Below, piece after piece: positions 33,236 through 42,015 of a DNA stretch of 64,000 nt (positions within the stretch are counted from its first letter, which is position 1; every line of letters begins with the position of its first letter). The position numbers and the translations under genes were made by a program. Under the pieces are notes generated by a model. It saw only the letters and a program-made list of their open reading frames with translations, was not told the DNA's origin and did not search any database. Origin of the DNA: a virus; the IMG/VR virus record IMGVR_UViG_3300017759_003727, positions 1 to 64,000 of that record; one strand, 5' to 3'.

Positions 33236-33871
33236 ATGCCAAGGAATATTAATTTACCCAAAACTAGGGTTTTTATAAGGAAAGATATGTGGGGTGGTTC
33301 TGAGAAAGAATTTGAACCAGCATGGTTAGTTTCAGTTAGGGCATTAAGAGGTAGACCTTTTTGTTTTCAAGTATGGGTTGATGGCTTTTGCGCTTGTTAC
33401 GATAAGGTTAGATTAGACTGCTTATACTGGAAAACACCAGAAAAAGATCACGAAAAACTAGATTTAGTTGACGTGCAAATGTGGGAATGTTTATCAAATG
33501 ATATAGAATTATTTCACAAAGCACAATTAGCAGACGTTCCTATGTTGGTCAACATGGGAGATGGTGATTTTCAAGAAGGGAATTACTGGTTTACTATAGA
33601 CTGCATACCAGAAAAACAATCTTTGGGGTACTTAGATGTTGGCGATTCTGATTTGCTTGATGAACACAAAGAAATGAATGTAATTAAGTTGAAGAATGGT
33701 CAAGTAGCTATTTATCCAAATAATAGATTAAAATGGATTCCAGAATCATTGAGTAGTATTGAAGCTATCAAAAATATCCCGAAATGGGAAGTTGCAGAAA
33801 ACGCAATATGGGATAAAGAATGGTTGGAGCAACCTTATGAATTATTTGGAGATTCAGATTGGAGCTATTAA
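33236..33871 (+). CDS. Unknown phage protein (plus strand)
   Basis: 211 residues from ATG 33236 (MPRNINLPKTRVFIRKDMWG). The frame is open to a TTG at 33200, but the late-type box 6 bases before the ATG places the start. Soluble, Trp/Asp/Glu-rich, with Cys near residue 55 (FCFQVWVDGFCACYDKVRL). Convergent with the gene ending at 33868 (4-base overlap). No family recognised. Confidence 0.65.
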   Translation: MPRNINLPKTRVFIRKDMWGGSEKEFEPAWLVSVRALRGRPFCFQVWVDGFCACYDKVRLDCLYWKTPEKDHEKLDLVDVQMWECLSNDIELFHKAQLADVPMLVNMGDGDFQEGNYWFTIDCIPEKQSLGYLDVGDSDLLDEHKEMNVIKLKNGQVAIYPNNRLKWIPESLSSIEAIKNIPKWEVAENAIWDKEWLEQPYELFGDSDWSY

Positions 33872-35010
33872 GCCTCTTCTATTTCTTCATATTGTCGTTC
33901 CTTTTCAACATAATTTGGGAACATATACATAAACATCTGCTGAAAAGATTCAGTATGTTCTGGATGCATTTCTAACAGAAATGGCTTTACTTGTTTGTAT
34001 ATTTCGTAATTTTGATAAAATTTTTCTAAATCCGAAAGCCCCTCTGTTGCAATTAAAAACAAATGCCTACTAATTAAATCATTGGCTATAATTAGTGCGT
34101 TTACTTTTTCTTTTTCAAAATACTTAGCTATAAAAGTTTTTTCATTAAAAGAAGAAACAATGTCAGAAGATTTAAAATATTTTTTTAAAAAATTTATTAA
34201 ATAGTTTTTTGCGTAATTAAAATTAAGATTATATGCCGTTTTTTGTAAACTAGTAAATAAATCCAAGCAATAAGAATTTTCAAAGTTAATAATTTTTATC
34301 ATATCGTCTCTATATAGAATAGAAGATTTTTTAATATCAAAATGACTAAAAACATTAGTGCTTACTGTATAGTTCTGATCTATAAATTCTTTGTTTTTCT
34401 TAAGTATATTCTCTATATCAAAAGCGCTAAATCCAAAATATGTAACCATATTCGATTCAATATCAATATCTTCTTCGATAAAGCCAACAACTGATGCATG
34501 AATATCATGCATATCTGATAAAGTTGGCAAATTATCAACACTTGATTCATGTATTGTATCTAAGGTATTACAAAAAGTGCCTAGGTTATAATTTAAATCA
34601 TCACTATCAAAATCTTCAAAAGAATAACCATTTTCAAATGTTGTACAAAGATAATGAGGTAATTCTCCTGTGTTTGATGATATAACTGTTGGGGAAACCA
34701 ATGAAAGACCACTAACTCCTGTTGGCAAATTGCTTATTGCAATTTTTTCCATTCCAATGCTATCGGTACCAGTAATATAGCTAATTTTGATCATTTTTCT
34801 GCTATTTTCAAAATCTAAAGCGAAGGTATCATAAAAAAAGCTTTGATGAACTTGTTTCATATTTAATATTTCACCAAAACCACTTATTAAAGGATCTTCT
34901 GTATGTATTGTTTGAAGAAGTCCAGATTCTATAGAATCAACAGCCACAAAGTCTTTTTTCACTCCTGCTGATATTAGAGGCGAGTTGTACGCAATTTCCT
35001 TAAAGTCCAT
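33868..35010 (-). CDS. APH/choline-kinase-like protein, probable pseudokinase
   Basis: 380 residues. In the middle it has the aminoglycoside-phosphotransferase/choline-kinase arrangement: VFSHFDIKKSSILYRDDMIK then IINFENSYCLDLFTSLQ. The catalytic motif should be HxDxxxxN with a later D; here it reads HFDIKKSS and INFEN, so the Asn and the metal-binding Asp are replaced (by Ser and Asn). Kinase activity is therefore doubtful. N-terminal 150 residues are a separate beta-rich region. It is expressed from a late-type box; role unknown. Confidence 0.55.
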   Translation of the reverse strand: MDFKEIAYNSPLISAGVKKDFVAVDSIESGLLQTIHTEDPLISGFGEILNMKQVHQSFFYDTFALDFENSRKMIKISYITGTDSIGMEKIAISNLPTGVSGLSLVSPTVISSNTGELPHYLCTTFENGYSFEDFDSDDLNYNLGTFCNTLDTIHESSVDNLPTLSDMHDIHASVVGFIEEDIDIESNMVTYFGFSAFDIENILKKNKEFIDQNYTVSTNVFSHFDIKKSSILYRDDMIKIINFENSYCLDLFTSLQKTAYNLNFNYAKNYLINFLKKYFKSSDIVSSFNEKTFIAKYFEKEKVNALIIANDLISRHLFLIATEGLSDLEKFYQNYEIYKQVKPFLLEMHPEHTESFQQMFMYMFPNYVEKERQYEEIEEA

Positions 35011-35016
35011 AGAATA

Positions 35017-35025
35017 TATTACACA
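35017..35025 (-). promoter_or_regulatory. Late-type promoter box touching a terminator
   Basis: TGTGTAATA, 6 bases, ATG at 35010 (minus strand). The first base of the box is the end of the terminator U-tract. Confidence 0.65.
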
Positions 35026-35050
35026 AAAAAGGCGGTATTTCTACCGCCTT
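35025..35050 (-). terminator. Rho-independent terminator
   Basis: 9-bp perfect stem AAGGCGGTA with a GAAA tetraloop and a T6 tract on the minus strand. It ends the replication operon that runs from 40514 down to 35056. Confidence 0.9.
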
Positions 35051-35055
35051 GATAT

Positions 35056-35265
35056 TTAGATACGAATTTCACCCATATTCAAACCAGAAAGACTGGTTTT
35101 AGCAAATTTTCGTTGCTGTTGGGCGTTTCGATCATGGATAACCACATAATTGGGAGTCTCCTTAACGAATTGAGCATTATAGCTGTTTCCGCTTTTGGTC
35201 CGAAGGCCGAAGAATCGACCCCCGCTTTTTTTCATTGTATTTACTATACGGTTTACTTTTCTCAT
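35056..35265 (-). CDS. Small conserved phage protein, basic beta-rich
   Basis: 69 residues. MRKVNRIVNTMKKSGGRFFG ... SYNAQFVKETPNYVVIHD ... KFAKTSLSGL is a pattern I recognise from other phages, with an SH3-like small beta fold and basic ends. It is the last gene before the terminator. Function unknown; nucleic-acid binding is plausible. Confidence 0.65.
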   Translation of the reverse strand: MRKVNRIVNTMKKSGGRFFGLRTKSGNSYNAQFVKETPNYVVIHDRNAQQQRKFAKTSLSGLNMGEIRI

Positions 35266-35267
35266 AA

Positions 35268-36644
35268 TTAAAATCCTATTTTTCCAGGGATGTGTATATC
35301 TTTGCTTTTGATCTTTTCTATTGTTGTGTTGAATTTAGATGCAAATATATCATATATAATCGATTTGTCAATACTTAAAGCTGATTTGTTTTCATCATTT
35401 TCCATTTTCCCTTTAACTCCAGCTTCATCAATTATATCAAAAGCTTTGTCTGGAAACTTTTTGTCAGTTTGGAATTCAGAGCATAGGTCTACTATAATTT
35501 TTAAAATTTCTTTTTTAAATTTTACATTGTGAAATTTTTCATAAGACACTTTAGCTTTCTGTAAAAGCTCTAATGTTTGTTCTTTTGTTGGTTCTAGTAT
35601 TTCTATTTTCTCAAAACGGCGATTTAAAGCAGAATCTCCTTTAAAGTATTTGTTGTATTCATCGTTTGTTGTAGCTCCTATACAGGAAACATCTCCACGA
35701 GAAAGGGCAGGCTTAAGTATATTTGCTAAATCCAAGCTACCTTCAGAACTGCCTGCTCCAATGATGGTATGAATCTCATCAATAAAGAGAATACAATGCT
35801 CGTCTTCAGAAGCTGTTTCAATAATAGCTTTAACTTTTTCCTCCATCTGACCTCTGTACATTGTGCCAGCTAATAGGGAAGTCATATCTAAGGAATAAAC
35901 TTTTTTATTTTTCAATGACTTTGGACATTTTGACTGCAAAATTCTTTCTACAAGACCCTCAACAATCGCTGTTTTACCAACTCCAGCTTCTCCAACTAAA
36001 ACGACATTTGATTTATTCTTTTTTAACAAGATTTCAAAGGCTCTTTGAGTTTCTGAATCTCTGCCAAAAATTTCAAAAGTGCCTCTATCTTTTATTCTTT
36101 CATTTATGTTTTCGCAGGACTCTTCCAAGGTCTTAGATATTGATTTTTTATTAGATATTGATTGAGCTGGTTGAGTAGGAATTGGCTCTATAAAAGAAAC
36201 TCCTTCTTTCATTGACAATGAAAGCATTGCAATAAATGCAGCTAAATCAACTCCAAGAGCAGATATAAAAGTTGATATCTCATCTCTAGTTTCGAGTATA
36301 GATAAAAGGATATGATCTATACCAATATACTCATCCTTACTTTTTTTAGAAATTTTTTGAGCATAATCTAAAATTTCATAAATTTCTGGAGCAAAGATTC
36401 TATGTTTTCTTTTGGGCTCTGTGTATTCAGAGATAATCAAATCCATGGCTTTACAGAAGCCCTCTTTGATTAATGCACTTGAATCAAAACAATAATCAAT
36501 TGTTTTGTGTTCTACTTGTAGAATCGCCCAAAGTAGATGGAAGTCTACGACTTTTAATTGACGGCTATCGTCCGCTTTTTTTCTAGCTTTTTTTAAAGCG
36601 TTTTTCGCTGATGGTGTTAGGTTATATTTTTTAAAATTGCTCAT
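35268..36644 (-). CDS. ClpA/ClpC-like ATPase with one AAA+ domain
   Basis: 458 residues. Residues 10-150 resemble the Clp N-domain repeats (HLLWAILQ; YIGIDHILLSILE). Then the first AAA+ domain of ClpA/B/C: IFGRDSETQRAFEILL, Walker A GEAGVGKT (about residue 218), Walker B ILFIDEIHTIIGAG, sensor SCIGATT, arginine finger ALNRRFEKI. The second ATPase domain and the ClpP-binding loop are absent; normal ClpA/C has two ATPase domains and about 750-850 residues. It overlaps the polymerase gene as ATGA, so it may act in replication rather than proteolysis. Confidence 0.8.
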   Translation of the reverse strand: MSNFKKYNLTPSAKNALKKARKKADDSRQLKVVDFHLLWAILQVEHKTIDYCFDSSALIKEGFCKAMDLIISEYTEPKRKHRIFAPEIYEILDYAQKISKKSKDEYIGIDHILLSILETRDEISTFISALGVDLAAFIAMLSLSMKEGVSFIEPIPTQPAQSISNKKSISKTLEESCENINERIKDRGTFEIFGRDSETQRAFEILLKKNKSNVVLVGEAGVGKTAIVEGLVERILQSKCPKSLKNKKVYSLDMTSLLAGTMYRGQMEEKVKAIIETASEDEHCILFIDEIHTIIGAGSSEGSLDLANILKPALSRGDVSCIGATTNDEYNKYFKGDSALNRRFEKIEILEPTKEQTLELLQKAKVSYEKFHNVKFKKEILKIIVDLCSEFQTDKKFPDKAFDIIDEAGVKGKMENDENKSALSIDKSIIYDIFASKFNTTIEKIKSKDIHIPGKIGF

Positions 36645-39217
36645 TTAATTTCTGATAATCTTGTGTAAATTTTTTCGTCAAGAATTGTAATTTTATCACC
36701 AAAGATTATGTCTTCACCTTTAGCTCCGTAAACAAAGACAATTTGTTCTTCTTTGGGTTTTTTGCCTCCATTGTTTAAATACTCTGAAAGAGTCGCTGAT
36801 CTACGATTATCCATAAGCATAAAATTAACCGTGCCGTAATCATCTTGTATTTCAATTCTCATGTATTTATTGCCAGCACGACTTGTTCTAGATACACAGT
36901 CTTTAACTACTCCTACGAATTTAACTTTGTCATTTTGTGGTATTGATTTTAATTCTAAACTGTCAACTAGATTGTCTGTGTCTTGAAACACATCTTTGAT
37001 ATCGCTAGAATGACTATACCCTAAATATTTTCTTTCAAAGAACCAGTTGGCAAAAACTAAATGATTTTTATTTTTGTCATAAATAGATTTGTATCCGTCA
37101 TACTTTTTCTTAAAAGTTTGGAATCTAGATTCCTTCATTAAAGGCTTCCCGTCATCAGCAGGTAAAGACTCTTTTTTAACATAAGCGATAGAATTTAAAA
37201 TATCATAATTAAACTTCTCACCTAATGCTATAAAGTTGCGTTTTTCTCTTTCTGTAAGAATGTTGAATGCTTGAGCTTCTAAAACTAATCGACAGCGATT
37301 TGGTATTCTGTTTTGTGAATCACAAAATGTATCAACCATTCCACCTTGAATCAAACCAGACAAAACGCCAATGTTGATCCCAGACTGTTTAGCTGATATA
37401 AAGATGTCGTATTTGGTTTGCTCAATCAATTCTGATTTTCTAAAATCTACTACATTCTCTAATGTTTTTTCAGAAACACCTTTGATACTATTGATGCCGT
37501 AACGGATGTTTTTACCTTCGATTGAAAACTCTACATCTGATTTTGAGAGGTCGGGTGGCAAAAGCTTCATATCAAAAAGACATAACTCTTGATTTATTAG
37601 AGCAATTTCTGAGTGAGAATCTGGCTCATGCTTAGTCATCTTTAATAAACTTAAAAAGAACTCTTTAGGGTGATTAAATTTAAGGTAAGTCGTAATTGCA
37701 GCTAGTGTGGCATAACTAATTGAGTGCGACTTATTAAATGAATAGTTGGCTGAATCTTCAGCGACCTTCCAAAGAACATCTCCGACTTGTTTACTTAAAT
37801 TATTTTCTTCAATCTTTTTCTCAATCTTAGCTTTCCATATAGGCATTTGATCTACTTTTTTCTTACCGACAATACGCCTAAGTTGTTCCGCTTCATCAAG
37901 AGTGAAACCAACCTTAACAGCCATTTTCATTAACTGTTCTTGATAGAGAGGGATACCGCCAGTATAACTGAGGATATCATCATAATACTCATTAACGGAC
38001 TGAAAGACACTAGTTTTAATATAAGATGCATAGGTATCCAGATAATCCAAAGCTCCAGGCCTAGCAATAGCCACAACAGAAGAAAGCTCGTCCAGATTTC
38101 TTGGAGAGACTTTTTTGCAGACTTTAAAATTTGTGTCCGCTTCAATTTGGAAGAGACCTTTCGGTGCCTCAATGAATTTGAAGTTTTCATATATGCTTGG
38201 TGATTCAACATCTATATCATTCATATCCAAACCTAACTGTTGGCAAGTATCATGCACAACAGAAAGTGTTCTTAGACCTAAGATGTCAAATTTTACCATC
38301 AACGAAGCGACGTCATTCATATCATAACCCGATACATAATTTCCGTCATTTGTTTTTTGCATTGGCATAACCTCTTCAATATTGTAGAAGCTAATAGCAA
38401 TGCCCGATGGGTGAACGCCAGTGTTCTTATTTAATCCTTCTAGTTTTCTGGCAATTTCAAAAATCCTTGGATTGTCGTCACAAAACTTTTTTAGTTTTTC
38501 GCTTTCGTCATAAGCTTTATCAAGCTTAAACACCTTTCCGAACTGTTTAGGTATTGAGGCGCTAATATCATTAACTTCTTCCTCTGACATTGAACCGACA
38601 ATTTTACCGCACTCTTTTACACATAATTTACTACTTAATGTATTTAAAGTTAAAATTTTACAAGTTCTACCTTTATGCTGATCCTCAATATATTTAATAA
38701 CTTCTTGTCTACGATCATAGCTAATATCGTTATCGACATCAGCAAGTAATGAACCATCTAGGTATGTAATACCGTCAACAATAGTTTTCTTAGCACGACT
38801 TTTGGATACGAATCTCTCAAAGAATAAATCATATTTAATTGGATCGATATTGGTGACTTTAAGTAAATAAAGAACTAAAGAGCCAGCAGCCGAACCACGA
38901 CCTGGGCCAGTAGGTATTTCGTTTTCATGGCAATAATTAAGAATATCCCAATTTAAAAGAATATAGTCAATAAACCCCAGTTCTTTCAAAATAGAAAGCT
39001 CCATTTTGACTCGATCGTAATATTCTTTTTTATTTTCTAATTTATCAATACCTCTTTGCTCGACGCCACGAAGGCATAATGCCCTCAGAAGGTCGAAGTT
39101 GGAAGATTGAGGGTCGAGGTCTAATTCAGAATAAACTCGTCTTTTAACCTCAATTTCGGGCAATCTAACACCAACAGGCATTGGTTGTTTAAATGATTCT
39201 AAATTTCTAATTCCCAT
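36641..39217 (-). CDS. dnaE: C-family DNA polymerase III alpha, polymerase half without PHP domain
   Basis: 858 residues; bacterial DnaE has about 1160. Catalytic palm motifs are present: TGPGRGSAAGSLVLYLLKVT, the metal-binding ADVDNDISYDRRQEVIKYI (DxDxD, near residue 160), VKFDILGLRTLSVVHDTCQ (third Asp), and GGIPLYQEQLMKMAVKVG. A C-terminal OB domain is recognisable (VKFVGVVKDCVSRTSRAGNK). The N-terminal PHP domain is missing and is encoded two genes upstream. The start overlaps the exonuclease gene by 19 bases. It should be the phage replicative polymerase. Confidence 0.9.
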   Translation of the reverse strand: MGIRNLESFKQPMPVGVRLPEIEVKRRVYSELDLDPQSSNFDLLRALCLRGVEQRGIDKLENKKEYYDRVKMELSILKELGFIDYILLNWDILNYCHENEIPTGPGRGSAAGSLVLYLLKVTNIDPIKYDLFFERFVSKSRAKKTIVDGITYLDGSLLADVDNDISYDRRQEVIKYIEDQHKGRTCKILTLNTLSSKLCVKECGKIVGSMSEEEVNDISASIPKQFGKVFKLDKAYDESEKLKKFCDDNPRIFEIARKLEGLNKNTGVHPSGIAISFYNIEEVMPMQKTNDGNYVSGYDMNDVASLMVKFDILGLRTLSVVHDTCQQLGLDMNDIDVESPSIYENFKFIEAPKGLFQIEADTNFKVCKKVSPRNLDELSSVVAIARPGALDYLDTYASYIKTSVFQSVNEYYDDILSYTGGIPLYQEQLMKMAVKVGFTLDEAEQLRRIVGKKKVDQMPIWKAKIEKKIEENNLSKQVGDVLWKVAEDSANYSFNKSHSISYATLAAITTYLKFNHPKEFFLSLLKMTKHEPDSHSEIALINQELCLFDMKLLPPDLSKSDVEFSIEGKNIRYGINSIKGVSEKTLENVVDFRKSELIEQTKYDIFISAKQSGINIGVLSGLIQGGMVDTFCDSQNRIPNRCRLVLEAQAFNILTEREKRNFIALGEKFNYDILNSIAYVKKESLPADDGKPLMKESRFQTFKKKYDGYKSIYDKNKNHLVFANWFFERKYLGYSHSSDIKDVFQDTDNLVDSLELKSIPQNDKVKFVGVVKDCVSRTSRAGNKYMRIEIQDDYGTVNFMLMDNRRSATLSEYLNNGGKKPKEEQIVFVYGAKGEDIIFGDKITILDEKIYTRLSEIK

Positions 39218-39834
39218 AATTGTTTTTGAAATATTTCAAAGTTCTTTTCTATATCGTATAAAGCATCATGCAGTTTCTTTTCATCAAAGTCAATATTATA
39301 ATGCTCTAATAAATATTTTTGATTAGTTTTTAATCCTCGCTCTCTGTAATTTAAATATTTTAACTGCCAAGCAATCAAATCTTCTTTATCTGGATTTTTA
39401 TTGCCTTTAGCAATTGCCATAGCCATAGCTTTTGTATCAAAGCAACGATTGATGTAATTTTCATGGCTTATTTTTATGCCTATTTTTTTAAGCCAAACAT
39501 TTAATATATAAATGTCATAACCAAGAATATTTTGACCAACTATGATAGTATCATCATCATAAAGAACTTTTTCAAAATCTTTCCAAACATCTGATGGATC
39601 TTCGGCAACTGATTCATAATGCTCACGATTAAATCCAGTGACTCGTGCTGCCTCTGGAGAAACATTTAGATTATCCCATTTGATAAAGCGATTATGTTTT
39701 TTGATAATTTTATTACCTTCACATTCAATCCAAGCTATCTGCCAAGGCTTAGAGGTAATTAAGTTTAAACCTTCTGTTTCTGTATCGAATACAACATATT
39801 TTTGTTTAAAATTAAATCTTAATAAGTCTTCCAT
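39199..39834 (-). CDS. DnaQ-like 3'-5' exonuclease (proofreading)
   Basis: 211 residues with the DEDDh motifs: YVVFDTETEGL (Exo I), NILGYDIYIL (Exo II) and HDALYDI (Exo III). It is the proofreading subunit expected for a C-family polymerase. Its position between the PHP and polymerase genes recalls PolC, where an exonuclease domain is inserted inside the PHP domain. It has a strong AGGAGG ribosome-binding site 10 bases before the ATG. Confidence 0.85.
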   Translation of the reverse strand: MEDLLRFNFKQKYVVFDTETEGLNLITSKPWQIAWIECEGNKIIKKHNRFIKWDNLNVSPEAARVTGFNREHYESVAEDPSDVWKDFEKVLYDDDTIIVGQNILGYDIYILNVWLKKIGIKISHENYINRCFDTKAMAMAIAKGNKNPDKEDLIAWQLKYLNYRERGLKTNQKYLLEHYNIDFDEKKLHDALYDIEKNFEIFQKQLWELEI

Positions 39835-39836
39835 AA

Positions 39837-40514
39837 TTATTTATCCTCCTTCCAAGCTTCCACACAAAAACGATTACTACCAAAATGATCTAGTCCTGGA
39901 TTAGACAAATCAAAACTTCTCCCTGGCCTACGATTACAAATCATTTTGTAGGTTTGAAATGCTTCAACATCCTCTTTGTTTTCGTAATAAATAGATTTAG
40001 CAGTAATAGTGTCATTTTTGTTATTTTGACAATACGATAAAATCTTGTCCTTAATTAGAGAATCAAAAGGAAGATTGTTGTCTTCCAATAAGAAATGAAT
40101 ATCAGACGGCAAATCAACAATACAATTAGAAAAGCTTGTTAAATTTTTATGTATAAAAGAATCGTAAAAAGGCACAACATACTTTAATTCCTTTGTTGAA
40201 TCCCAAGGTCTTGTGATTTTTGAATCAAACTGCTGAGTAAACAAAGAATACATTTCTTTGGCGCCTGCATCACCGTTAGCGAAAGCAATCATTTTGCTTT
40301 CTGATTCTTCGCTGTGATCATTGTTGTATATAGAAAATCTTAAACCAAACCTAAGTTTTGATCCTAGTTTTCTGAAGGCTTCTGGGAAGCATGTCATTGA
40401 ATCTTCTACAATAAAAACTTGTTCAAGTTTTTCATTCTCTGAGATTCTTAATATGTCATCAATACGCAGTATGCTTTTTCCGATTGATGAATGAGTTTTA
40501 AATAATGGAATCAT
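39837..40514 (-). CDS. PHP-domain half of the split C-family polymerase
   Basis: 225 residues from the ATG at 40514 (MIPLFKTHSSIGKSILRIDD), placed by the promoter. The start matches the DnaE PHP beginning (VHSDYS... pattern: THSSIGKSILRIDDIL), with FIVEDSMTCFPEAFRKLG and the end IYYENKEDVEAFQTYKMI (DnaE: YLxxEDAEAHxxLxxI). Most metal ligands are lost, so no phosphoesterase activity is expected. It likely associates with the polymerase half. Confidence 0.75.
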   Translation of the reverse strand: MIPLFKTHSSIGKSILRIDDILRISENEKLEQVFIVEDSMTCFPEAFRKLGSKLRFGLRFSIYNNDHSEESESKMIAFANGDAGAKEMYSLFTQQFDSKITRPWDSTKELKYVVPFYDSFIHKNLTSFSNCIVDLPSDIHFLLEDNNLPFDSLIKDKILSYCQNNKNDTITAKSIYYENKEDVEAFQTYKMICNRRPGRSFDLSNPGLDHFGSNRFCVEAWKEDK

Positions 40515-40521
40515 ACACATA

Positions 40522-40549
40522 AATATAGACCGTGTATGAGATTTGTCAA
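40522..40549 (-). promoter_or_regulatory. sigma70-type promoter giving leaderless mRNA (polymerase operon)
   Basis: TTGACA, 16 bases, TATATT, 7 bases, ATG at 40514. It heads the operon PHP, exonuclease, polymerase, Clp-like ATPase, small protein, terminator. Confidence 0.8.
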
Positions 40550-40552
40550 GCT

Positions 40553-41029
40553 CTATATTAACAAATCTTTAATTAAAATGTTATAACAGTCGGATTTAAA
40601 TTTCCATTTGCCGTTCCCCTTAGGATCTATCTGACCTTTCTTGCCGAAAGTAGCTTTATCATAGAAGTCTTTCTTTTTCATAAAGCCATAAACGTACACT
40701 ATAGTGTTTGATTCATTAACACCAACAAAGCAATAAGCATCACATTTTTGTTTTGTATTGTAGTCGGAAACATTTAAATTCCAATTTTCATTGGGGGCAA
40801 ATTGATCGGAGAATTTTTTTGTTTTTATATCTATTTTATAATCTTTAATTATTGTGTCATAATCATAAGTATTTTCTCCGCTTCCTTTGTATGCGTCTTT
40901 TACTATGATCTCACCAACAGCGCCTGCTAAATTACCTTCTCCTTTGGTAATGCTGTTATTCAACTCTTTAAAATCAAAAAGCTTTTTAGCTCTTTCTAGT
41001 TGCGATTCTGTAACTAAGAATTTTTTCAT
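40553..41029 (-). CDS. PD-(D/E)XK nuclease-like protein
   Basis: 158 residues. NLAGAVGEIIVKDAYKG ... YDYDTIIKDYKIDIKTKKF fits a PD-(D/E)XK core (E, D...D-x-K), followed by a beta-rich CDAYCFVGVNES segment. It is part of the replication block and overlaps the RecB-like gene as ATGA. Candidate resolvase or restriction-type nuclease. Confidence 0.6.
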   Translation of the reverse strand: MKKFLVTESQLERAKKLFDFKELNNSITKGEGNLAGAVGEIIVKDAYKGSGENTYDYDTIIKDYKIDIKTKKFSDQFAPNENWNLNVSDYNTKQKCDAYCFVGVNESNTIVYVYGFMKKKDFYDKATFGKKGQIDPKGNGKWKFKSDCYNILIKDLLI

Positions 41030-42015
41030 TTATGTTTGGGGCATCCTCCGTAATGTTTGATTGAATGACTACCTCCTTCGGGAACCATATTTTTTTCAAA
41101 TTCGTCTTGGAAGCATGATGAATGAAACTCCCCTTCTTCGTTTAAAATTGTCACATACCAAAAATCAAATTTATATGGACAGTGCCACATTAGTGAACCA
41201 TCTTTTTTAAGTTGACCTTTTTCTTTGGCAAATCCACATTGTAACTTACCCCCAAAAGAACCGTCATCTGGAAAACCTTTATCCGCTGCGAAATTAGATT
41301 TAGCATCTCGTTCATTAAAATTTTCTAAATATTCTTGTATTGAAGCTAACTGCATTTCAAAACCTTCTAAGTCATCATCGTCAATTGGCTTCATTTTCAT
41401 TAATCCGTTTTTCTTTAAATCAAATTTTAAAAACATAAACTCTGATGTTCGATTAACATATTCTGGAAATAAATGACTAACAGCTAAACAATACATATAA
41501 TCTTGAAGATTGTCTTCTTTCTCTTTCCCTTCAAACATTTTTTTACTAGTTTTATAGTCTCGTATAATTGCAATCTTTTTATCTTTATACAAAAACAACT
41601 GGTCTATAAATCCTCTTATATGATAACCATTTTTTTCTATATCAAAATCTAACTCTGCGTGAGCTTCATCTGGTATACCTAAATCTTCTCCATGAAAGTT
41701 GCAACTCAAACCATTGAGAATCATTTGTTTGATAAGTGTCATATTATCTTCATCTGTAACACCAAGCTCTGTGGCGTCAGACATAATTAATTCTTCTACT
41801 GATTTAGAGGCAAAAGGGTCTTTGGCTTTTACTATCTTATTGAACTGAGTTTTGGTTTTTTGTTTTGACAAAAATTCAAAAACATTATGACAAACAGTAC
41901 CACGACGAGCGCCATCATTATTAGTATCTGGTAATTTTTGTTTGTATTTGTTCCAGTATATCCAACTGCAGGATTGCGCTGTCTTAATACGACTTGCTGA
42001 TAGTTTAACTTCCAT
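41026..42015 (-). CDS. RecB/Cas4-family exonuclease
   Basis: 329 residues. PD-(D/E)XK_1 pattern: N-terminal SASRIKTAQSCSWIYWNKYK, RGTVCHNVFEFLSK, AELDFDIEKNGYHIRGFIDQ and the active-site IRDYKTSKKMF, QDYMYCLAVSHLF. C-terminal Cys residues (CGF, HCPYKF, SSCFQDE, GGCPKHK), with the N-terminal Cys, could form an Fe-S cluster as in Cas4/AddB. Functions in phages as a recombination/processing nuclease. Confidence 0.8.
   Translation of the reverse strand: MEVKLSASRIKTAQSCSWIYWNKYKQKLPDTNNDGARRGTVCHNVFEFLSKQKTKTQFNKIVKAKDPFASKSVEELIMSDATELGVTDEDNMTLIKQMILNGLSCNFHGEDLGIPDEAHAELDFDIEKNGYHIRGFIDQLFLYKDKKIAIIRDYKTSKKMFEGKEKEDNLQDYMYCLAVSHLFPEYVNRTSEFMFLKFDLKKNGLMKMKPIDDDDLEGFEMQLASIQEYLENFNERDAKSNFAADKGFPDDGSFGGKLQCGFAKEKGQLKKDGSLMWHCPYKFDFWYVTILNEEGEFHSSCFQDEFEKNMVPEGGSHSIKHYGGCPKHK

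Noticed and set aside
36641-39217. Intein as the cause of the split polymerase
   Set aside because: No intein-type Cys...HN/His-Asn motifs are seen at the ends of the PHP or polymerase genes, and an exonuclease gene lies between.
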